Source: Micrasema longulum (taxonomy: Eukaryota > Arthropoda > Insecta > Trichoptera > Brachycentridae). From it: a stretch of DNA of 64,000 bases. Made by a program: the position numbers and the translations under genes. This document shows, piece by piece, positions 56,902 to 64,000 of this stretch (its first letter is position 1; each line of letters begins with the position of its first letter). Location: assembly GCA_022494885.1 (NCBI GenBank), contig JAGVSM010002945.1:1-64000 (forward strand), written 5' to 3'. Under the pieces are notes generated by a model that saw only the letters and a list, made by a program, of their open reading frames with translations, was not told the origin of the DNA and did not search any database.

Positions 56902-57586
56902 TTATAATAAGTACAAAAACAATGTTTGTTTACTCGACAGTTTTTCATAGGCCCTTATTAATGCATAATTGTAAAATAAGTGATATTTCCCTATTATTTT
57001 ATTTAATTGTAATTCTTTTATATAAGTTTATTATTGTGCCGACATAATTTTATGACACTTTACGACATGATTTACCGTTTTCAAATAGTTTTCAATGCAT
57101 TTCCTCAGGGTCTTAACAGCAATTATATCGAGTTACTGCAATCTTCCGCATTATGATCTTGTCTCTCCAAGGTGCAATTTAGATTATTTTATAAGGCAAT
57201 TAACTCTTTAGTAATATTGTATATATCCTTGGTTCAAGCCTCTAGAGTATATGGTCCCCTTTTTTATTTATATTTTATTTATTTATATATACGCCCAATG
57301 GGCATTTTTATGGACACATTTATACATAGAAAATTATTATAAAAAAAGTAGAAAGACTCGATGGTTTATAGTAGACTTTGTGGGAGTGGAAGCGGGAGGG
57401 AGGTATTTATAATTGAATTTGATTCAGTGATCGTTTGAAAGAAGACAACTTGTTATCAAAGAAATCAAGACTGGTATGTTTGTTGGCAGACCTAAGAATT
57501 GTGGGCATAGGGGAATGAAAACCATAGTTAGTTCTATGGTTATCAGTATGAAAGACTAAGTTTGGTCTAAGGTTTCTAGTTACAAC
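56902..57586 (-). pseudogene. Unassigned DNA with a LINE 3' end at about 57265-57560
   Basis: On the minus strand a decayed ORF2 end leads to hairpin GCCC-ATT-GGGC (57293-57303) and GTATATAAATAAATAAAAT. 56902-57260 shows nothing recognisable. Confidence 0.5.
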
Positions 57587-58345
57587 AGCAACAACAAACC
57601 ATCACGCCGTTTCCCCGTAGGGGTAAGCAGAGAGGATAGAACGCCATAACACTCTATCTTGGCATACAGACCTCGCTTCCTCTACATTCATACATCTTCT
57701 TATGCACGCACGCCGATTATTTCTACTTTTGACATGTCCATCTTCAAGTATTTGATGGATTTGATCGTGCCATGTCTTTCTCGTTCTTCCTCGTTTTCTG
57801 CATCCATCAACATTTGCATCGTAGATCCTTTTAGTCGTTCTTTCGCTGTCCATTCGCTCTACATGTCCAAACCAACGCAGCACCCCTTTCTTGATTCTGT
57901 CAATAATGCATGTCTCAGCCTTACACACTTCACGGATCTCGACATTTGTGCACCTATCATACATCGTTTTACCACACATTCGCCTGAGGGATCGCATTTC
58001 GACAGCATTCAACCTACTTTCATCATTATTTTTCCAATTCCATACTTCGCTCCCATACATTAGAGTTGGAACTAGAACTCCGTTGTGAACTGCTAGTTTA
58101 GCCTCCTGCGATAAACATTTGTTTGCCAAAGTAGATTTTAGTGCACCGTTCACCCTGTTCCCGGCACTCACCTCCTTTTCAATATCTTTCTCGGCCTTTC
58201 CTGTCCTAGTAAACATACTTCCCAGGTACACAAATTCTTCTACCTGATTCAGAATATCTCGTTCACGCTGATCTCACATTTAGTTATATTTTCATCCCTT
58301 TCAAAAACCATCACTTTCGATTTATTAACATTCATAAGCAAATCG
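57587..58345 (-). pseudogene. RTE-like LINE, 209 open codons, GTT-type tail
   Basis: The frame 58231-57602 reads MYLGSMFTRTGKAEKDIEKE, then NRVNGALKSTLANKCLSQEA, VLVPTLMYGSEVWNWKNNDE, GVLRWFGHVERMDSERTTKR and GRTRKTWHDQIHQILEDGHV, ending ILSAYPYGETA. It is the least damaged copy, but it lacks the endonuclease and most of the polymerase domain. The tail is GTTTGTTGTTGCTGTTG on the minus strand, so it is a distinct subfamily, shared with 48046-48155. Upstream, after a frameshift, LLMNVNKSKVMVFERD is readable. Confidence 0.93.
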
Positions 58346-58752
58346 TTTTCTAGTTGGTATATTTAATTTTATTGAGCTCAGTAGTTCAGGCGCATCAAAG
58401 AGTGAGTTGAGAATTTTAAATAGGACCATAAGGTCGGATTTATTTCGACGGTTTTGAAGAGAAGATATATTCAAGGTAGTTTCTAACTCATTATACGTAT
58501 ATAGGTCTCTGGATAAGCCCAACCTCCAGCCTATCTTTCTTAAAAATCGATGTTGAACTGATTCAATATTCTTGATGTGAATATCATAATATAGAGACCG
58601 GATAACAGAGGAATACTCTAGGTGCGGGCGAACTAGGGAACAGAAGATAGCTTTAAGGGTATTGATATTTTTGAAGTCAGCTGTGCTTCTGTTAATAAAT
58701 CCAAGAAGTTTTAAAGATTTATTAATAACATGTTCAATATGAATTGTAAAAT
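58346..58752 (-). pseudogene. LINE ORF2 fragment, minus strand, abutting the RTE-like copy
   Basis: Reads HVINKSLKLLGFINRSTADF, then KNINTLKAIFCSLVRPHLEY, IESVQHRFLRKIGWRLGLSR and LNISSLQNRRNKSDLMVLFK. Related to 13112-13660 and 42730-43880. The 3' end is missing. Confidence 0.85.
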
Positions 58753-58757
58753 AATGA

Positions 58758-58893
58758 ACCGGGTTGTGGTAAGTGATTTTGTGGCTAGTGTCGTGGACTC
58801 ACGGATCAGGTGTCCGAGATTCGAACCCCGCTCTACCACAATTTGTTTCCCATTTTCTAATAGTTAGTTATTCACAACTCGTTAAAAATGGCC
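58758..58893 (+). mobile_element. SINE S2, full-length-like
   Basis: ACCGGGTTGTGGTAAGTG, then GGACTCACGGATCAGG and a B-box-like GAGATTCGAACCCC, ending CACAACTCGTTAAAAATGGC. Confidence 0.8.
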
Positions 58894-58900
58894 CTAACTT

Positions 58901-59026
58901 GACTATGAAATATTCTAGTGTGAAAACTCTTTTAAACAAATATTTCATATCAACCATGTCGGGAATCGAACCCGAGACCTCTTGCTTGGTAGGCAAACGC
59001 GCTGACCATTACACAACGAGGCCGAC
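58901..59026 (-). mobile_element. SINE S1, 5' half
   Basis: The minus strand begins GTCGGCCTCGTTGTGTAATG, with B box GGGTTCGATTCC, ending at CTAGAATATTTCATAGTC. Confidence 0.87.
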
Positions 59027-59034
59027 AGAATTAT

Positions 59035-59830
59035 ACAGCAATGTTTCTTGAAAATATACGAAAAAAAATTAAAATAAAAACGAATTACTTTGAACGACGT
59101 TGCTAGTTCATACGAATCAACCAATGATAAGAGAGTTGTGGAAGATTTCCGGTGTCCTTACCGTCAATGGACCAATCGGCAGAACTAACCGAGAAGAATG
59201 GGAAGAGAACTTGAGAAGTCACACGCGGATTCATGGCGCCGATACTACGATACATGAATATAAAATTTAAAAAATGGCTTAGCTCAATAGTCTTTTTTTT
59301 TATTTCATTTTTTTTTATTTATTTATAAATCATACAACACAAAGTATTTTACGAGTATAATATGTTGAATTACATTCCCAGGAGTTACAACAACTCAATT
59401 CGTGACATAAATAATATTAACATTTAGAAAATAACACATATTGGAGAACAACAAAGAAACAAACCAAGTTTAGCACCTTTATAACTAGATATACAACAAC
59501 AATGTATACGCCTAAAACCTTTTCTTACACAAGCAGAATAAATATATAAAAAAACGCTTTTAAGAATAAAAAAAAGCAGTGAATCTACTAAGGAAGATAA
59601 GGTCATTAACATTGCATGCCATGCAGATGATGTTGCCATAGTGATGATGAGAACATATCCATCTCAGTAAACATCTGGATGCCTAAGAAATGTCGTATAG
59701 CGCAATGAACACATGATTATTGGAAACATAATTCGGATATACAAAACGTGTCAGACCAAATCATGGTGTATACAACAGAGGCGAGGATAGATAGATAACT
59801 TATTTTTTCAAATCACTAAACTTCCTCATT
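59035..59830 (+). mobile_element. MITE (family T1), copy 3, left-truncated, carries a LINE end
   Basis: TTTCTTGAAAATATACGAAA, then ACTTTGAACGACGTTG, ACACGCGGATTCATGGCGCC and GGCTTAGCTCAATAGTC are T1 blocks. The right end AAACTTCCTCATT is at 59818-59830. Confidence 0.72.
59285..59810 (-). pseudogene. LINE 3' remains inside T1 copy 3
   Basis: A T-run with TTTATTTATTTATAAATCAT near 59315 is the A-tail in reverse. CATTCCCAGGAGTTACAACA resembles the 3' end of the 49.4 kb family. Upstream protein is too decayed to name. Confidence 0.5.
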
Positions 59831-60112
59831 ATAACAATTTAATACGCGATAAATCGATTACGCCCTGCGATACCGGCCCTACGTGACGGAATGTTACCAA
59901 ATAATGTCTAATTAGGGTCAAAGTAGCCACTTTCGACGATCTTATTGGTTTGTCGAGCCAAAGAAAGTGGCCAATCAAATTTGCCACGATATTTATTAGA
60001 CATCTCTTATTCTGGATTCAAAATATTGATCCGACGTTGATCGAATAAAGTCTCATATCTTATTTCGTTTTACTGTGTTACGTTGTTATAGCGAATACAT
60101 AATTTTGTGGAT
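59831..60112. other. No gene recognised
   Basis: CCAAAGAAAGTGGCCA and TAGCCACTTTCGACG form a loose inverted pair near 59920-59965. Otherwise unassigned. Confidence 0.35.
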
Positions 60113-60747
60113 AATGAGGAATTCCACTGTTTTCTAATTTATTTATTTTCTATTAGCGTACTATTTAACTAAGCAATTTTTTTTTGTGCGTTATTTACAA
60201 AGATATGATTTTTTAAAGTTACATTTATCAAATACCGCGCCAAATGACTGTAATCAGTGTGTCACTTTTCAGAAGTGACATCATGAAACGGTTGGCGTTC
60301 TTACTTTCACTGACCGCGGTAAGTTGTATTTCTCCAGCCAATAACAAAACTGACAAGAATCTATGGAATATTGCTTTGATTACTTCATTTAGTTGATCGT
60401 AATTTGCTCATTTCGTTTCGAAAGTTCGATTTAGAAAATCCTAGAAAGTTGACATAATCTCTAGTTGAAATGTCAAATTATACAAATTATACTCTTTTTT
60501 TTTCTACGGTCAAAACGTTCCTTACAAGGTGCGGGGGCATCAAAGCGGAAACCGGAAATACTACACGTAGATATAAGGAGTGACGTCATTATTTACGATT
60601 TTAAAATGAATGCTATTTTTAACATTTTTTATTTATTTTTGGGTGCGTTTTTGAGATATTTTATCCTACTCCAAAATTTTTAAATATTCACGTGTACACG
60701 AAAACATTTTTAAAATTTAATTCCGGGTTGGGCTGGAATTCCTCATT
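60113..60747. mobile_element. MITE-like element with 14-bp perfect terminal repeats
   Basis: AATGAGGAATTCCA (60113-60126) is inverted as TGGAATTCCTCATT (60734-60747). The body includes CACTTTTCAG, ATG AAA CGG TTG GCG, and a GTAAGT at 60319, plus ATAAGGAGTGACGTCATTAT. The ends resemble, but are not identical to, T1. Confidence 0.6.
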
Positions 60748-60937
60748 GTATTACCTAGTATTTATTTCTTTATTCATTTTTTATTTTTAAACTCCAGATA
60801 TCTCTGCTCTTTGTTTTTATCACATAACACCTTTGTGTCTTTAATTGTTTTTTTATTTTTTTATTTATTATTTTATTTTTATTCAATGTAGGTATAATTT
60901 ACACGCTTATTGAAAGTCAATGTATAAATAAATAAAC
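60748..60937 (+). repeat. LINE 3' end
   Basis: Ends in the palindromic hairpin ATTGA-AAG-TCAAT (60909-60921), then GTATAAATAAATAAAC. No protein left. Confidence 0.55.
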
Positions 60938-61039
60938 AAAATGATTTTCGCTATTTTTTTGAAAGAGATATTTATATACATATTACGTAAATACATATTA
61001 TTCTCATAAATATACTCACTATGTACCGTCAAATGTTGA

Positions 61040-61760
61040 TTTCTTTAAAAAAATATTAAATTAAAATTTCTAGCAAATGTGGACTCTCGTATGTACAAAA
61101 GGGAAATATCACATACTACGAATACCGATAAAAACACGTGAAATGGATTTTTTAAAAATAATTGTGTATTCAAAATGAATATGGACATTGTAGAAAAATG
61201 ATTTCGTGCATAATTTTAAAAAAATAATTTTACAAAAAACGCGACATGTTAAGCCTCGACAACTGAGACGTCAAGATTCGTGACGGTGTTCTATTTAAAT
61301 TTAAACGGTCACAAGCAAAGTTCAAAATTTATCTGAATCGTAACGAATTAGGAGCGTGGCTAATGCAATTAAACAGTTTTCGCGGGAATTTAAAATAGGG
61401 AAAATTATGATTTTAAAAGTATTAAAGGTGCATGAAATACTGTCCAGTAAAAAAAATTTTTGCTCATTATTAGTAGCATAAAAGATATTTTTAAATTTGT
61501 AATTTTGGATTCCCGCAAAAACGGTCATTCCTCCGGCCACGCCCCTAATACGTCACGATTCATATTTATTTGTTCCTCGCCATTGAATTTTGTTTAGAAC
61601 ATTATCACGAATCTTGACGTCACAACACCCAAGGCCAAACACGTCGCGTTTTTCTACGAACGTATTTTTATTGAATTTATTTTTTACATTTTATATTACA
61701 TCCATATTGATTTTGAACATACAATTCATTATTCAAAATGCATTATATTTATTTTAATCC
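61040..61760. repeat. Repeat K with long inverted arms
   Basis: AAAAACGCGACATGTTAAGC then ACGTCAAGATTCGTGACGGT (61215-61295) is inverted at 61590-61665 (ATCACGAATCTTGACGTCAC, CACGTCGCGTTTTT). The right arm matches 36415-36745. Confidence 0.75.
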
Positions 61761-62154
61761 GTATTCGTAGTATGGGAAATTTACAATTTTAAATTTAAAA
61801 ATATGTTTTTTGCTACTAATAAGTACAATTAAAAGTGATATTTATCTATTATAACTGGGCTCTTTGGTTGCACTTCTATACAACGCGAACATTATTACAT
61901 TGACACAGATTCCGCCCTAGAAGTAGTACAAGTAAGTGTACTTTGAATGGTATCAAACCCTGACCTGGTAATGAATTTTCTTAACTAACCTTCGTTATTG
62001 CGTCAAATGTAAAAGTTTTTCTTAATACTCTCTGCTGCGTTGAATATTGCGCAGGATCATTTGGACGTAGTTATGCAGAAAGCAGCCAGTCCACAATTTA
62101 GAAAAAAAAATAGATATTGGTGTTAAATTTGGCAATGTATCCAAAATAAAACAA
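61761..62154. other. No gene recognised
   Basis: A small LINE-like motif is possible near 61975-62060 (minus/plus unclear), too weak to name. Confidence 0.3.
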
Positions 62155-62290
62155 GTTTATTGGATTATAATTCTACTTTATTTTTTATAAAATATACAAA
62201 GGGTATATTGTGACGCGTTTCGTCTTGTTAGGACATTTTCAAACAAACTTACTTAAATATTTACAAAGTCTCAAAAAAAACAATTTATAT
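62155..62290 (-). repeat. P4 solo repeat with GACGAAACGCGTC motif
   Basis: The minus strand reads AAAATGTCCTAACAAGACGA then AACGCGTCACAATATACC and ends in A-rich AATAAAGT. This form resembles the 3' repeat motif reported for animal Penelope-like elements. Confidence 0.45.
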
Positions 62291-63291
62291 CATTTCGTCG
62301 TTTGAATTTTAACAAAAAGGTTTCTAACTTTTTACTAATTATTGTACCCTTTTTAATACAATTTACAAGTTTTAAACAATTATTTTTTTATCCTTACGCA
62401 CCCACACACACGCTCCCTCTCCCTCATTCATTCCCACACGCACATGTATCCTCTCCCTCATTCATTTACGCATACACACATTCACATACACATAAATACA
62501 AACGTCACACAAATACAATTACTAAACTTCTTTTCTTTTTTATTATGTGTCATATTTACAGTGGATTTTTTTTGAATTGGCTTTAGTATTGTTAAGATTT
62601 TTTTACTTATTTTGTTTATGTAATAGCTGTAAAAATCCCAAATAAAATAAAATAAATAAATTATATACTAAAAATAATTGCTGTTTTATGTTTGTGGATT
62701 TCTATACAAGCCGAAATAAGTAGAGTAATTAAAAATCAATCAGGGTATACTGAGTACATTTTAGAGAAATATTCTGGTTATATTGGGGAAAACCTTCAAT
62801 TATTCAAAAATATTTGTAAGGGATCGACTTTAAAATTAATATATAAATTATGTAAATATTTATTTAATTTATTCAGGTTTATTTTGAAAAATATTGTTGC
62901 AACTCTGCATTGCTGTTTTATGCAGGTAGTAGAGTTTGTTCTGTTAAAAACAGCGAGGCTACTGAAAATTTCATGATGACAAAATGTCATGAAAATGAAT
63001 GTCACCTCATACATTCGGAGTTTTGTATGCGGTTTCACTTAATATTAGATCTGTAGCCCAATCACGAATAACTATCGACGTGCTAATAAGCGACGTGATA
63101 ACAATTTCTCACCATGGTTGTTTATCGTATTCGCGATCACAAATGCATTGACATGTTTTTATACTTTTTATACTTTTAAACTACTTTAAATAACTCATAT
63201 TGTAAATGCATATAAAATCAATATATTGCTGCTCTTACAATAATGTGTCATTAATTTCTTCTTATCGTTTCTTTGAATCCCATAAAATATG
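62291..63291. other. No gene; CA-rich patch at 62400-62515
   Basis: Two 80-94-codon frames at 62692-63038 overlap on opposite strands without any known domain. AATAAAATAAAATAAATAAA at 62642 resembles a LINE tail. Confidence 0.35.
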
Positions 63292-63293
63292 TA

Positions 63294-63887
63294 GGGTCAA
63301 AGCACCAGTAAATGACCTCCCCCCGGTAAATGACCATCTGTTAATAAAAACACAATATAATAAGAATTGCTACATGTGTCCAGTCAAAAAACTTTTAACA
63401 CTAGAAACTATGACAAAAGCAGTAGGCGGACACATCTTTTGGTAAGAAACAAATAAATCAGTTTTAAACTGTGAGTTGTCAAAAGGTAAAAGTGCGTCTT
63501 CCCGTTATTGTTCTGAGATTGATAGTGTTTTTATAAGGAAAGGTGTGGTAAGTGTTTTATTTGATGCTATTTCTTATGCAATTATTTGAATATATCCATA
63601 TTCTAATGTGTTAGGGTGTTTTATAATGTTATGATGTAACTAAATCTGAGTTTTATTTTTACTGGGGTAGTAGTGGTCATTCACTAGTGATTCTGCTATT
63701 TTTTTAGAGTAATATTAATTATAATTTTAATACTCCTATTTCAATAAAAAAGATAAGTACTTAAATAAACGTGTGTTTTTTTATTTTTTTCTTTTATTTT
63801 GTACGCTTAAATAATGAAATTTATACCTTTAATGTGGATTTCACTACAAGCTGAACCTTAAACGTTCATTTATTGGTGCTTTGACCC
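63294..63887. mobile_element. MITE (family T2) with TA duplication, Tc1/mariner/pogo-type
   Basis: The left end GGGTCAAAGCACCAGTAAAT and the right end are 22-bp inverted repeats with one mismatch (CAG against CAA), flanked by TA at 63292-63293 and 63888-63889. Subterminal GTAAATGACC motifs repeat inside the left end. The internal short frame (NCYMCPVKKLLTLETMTKAV) has no proven function. A partial copy lies at 30857-31025. Confidence 0.88.
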
Positions 63888-64000
63888 TATGTGTATATTT
63901 ATGTTTTTCCTTTTTGAAAATGTTTCTTTTTGTAAAGAGTTTTTAAATTTTTTATCTGAGCACGTTTTTCATTCTTTATTTTGATTCTTACCTTTTAATT
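63888..64000. other. Window edge, nothing recognised
   Basis: AT-rich end of the window. Confidence 0.3.

Noticed and set aside
57659..58063. 134-codon plus-strand frame
   Set aside because: Antisense shadow of the 209-codon RTE-like frame.
1..64000. LTR retrotransposon (gag, protease, integrase) or viral gene
   Set aside because: No integrase, protease or paired direct long terminal repeats recognised anywhere in the window.

Overview
This window is animal nuclear DNA, most likely from an insect and probably a moth or butterfly. It is AT-rich, has spliceosomal introns and is packed with transposon remains. The only cellular gene I can support is flotillin-2 (Flo2). Two internal coding exons lie on the + strand at 27974-28068 and 29363-29564, and their peptide matches the insect Flo2 N-terminus almost residue for residue. 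I found neither the start exon (the myristoylated N-terminus) nor the later exons. Much of the window is therefore probably intron of this one gene or flanking intergenic DNA. The lepidopteran assignment is inference from the style of the repeats (tRNA-type SINEs, Helitrons ending in CTAGT, LINEs with (TAG)n tails).

Layout. 0-12 kb: interspersed repeats, a 6-bp-periodic satellite, a foldback MITE, SINEs, LINE fragments, a broken DDE transposase and a Helitron. 12.9-27.7 kb: a MITE carrying a LINE, palindromic units, a CpG-rich island near 17.4-17.7 kb, a LINE inserted in an RTE-like LINE, a second foldback MITE, a mariner relic, and a LINE inserted in another LINE. 27.97-29.56 kb: the Flo2 exons, with an RTE-like copy in the intron between them. 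29.6-44.5 kb: a third foldback MITE, an inverted-arm unit, the longest reverse-transcriptase relic (34.5-36.2 kb, inside a MITE), a mariner relic and a 201-bp tandem duplication. 44.8-64 kb: more RTE-like copies, SINEs, a fourth foldback MITE, a deleted mariner with both ends intact, two Helitron pieces, and a TA-flanked MITE at the right edge.

No transposon here looks competent. Every reverse transcriptase or transposase is truncated, frameshifted, stopped or missing catalytic residues. The value of the window is structural. Several insertions are nested and can be ordered in time, two with clean target-site duplications. LINE 3' ends from different families keep a short hairpin just before the A-rich tail although its sequence changes. 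One SINE family shares its 3' terminus with a LINE in the same window. Four palindromic or solo repeat families carry a stem-loop followed by GAAAC, which resembles the degenerate hammerhead motif of Penelope-like elements. The last point is a hypothesis.
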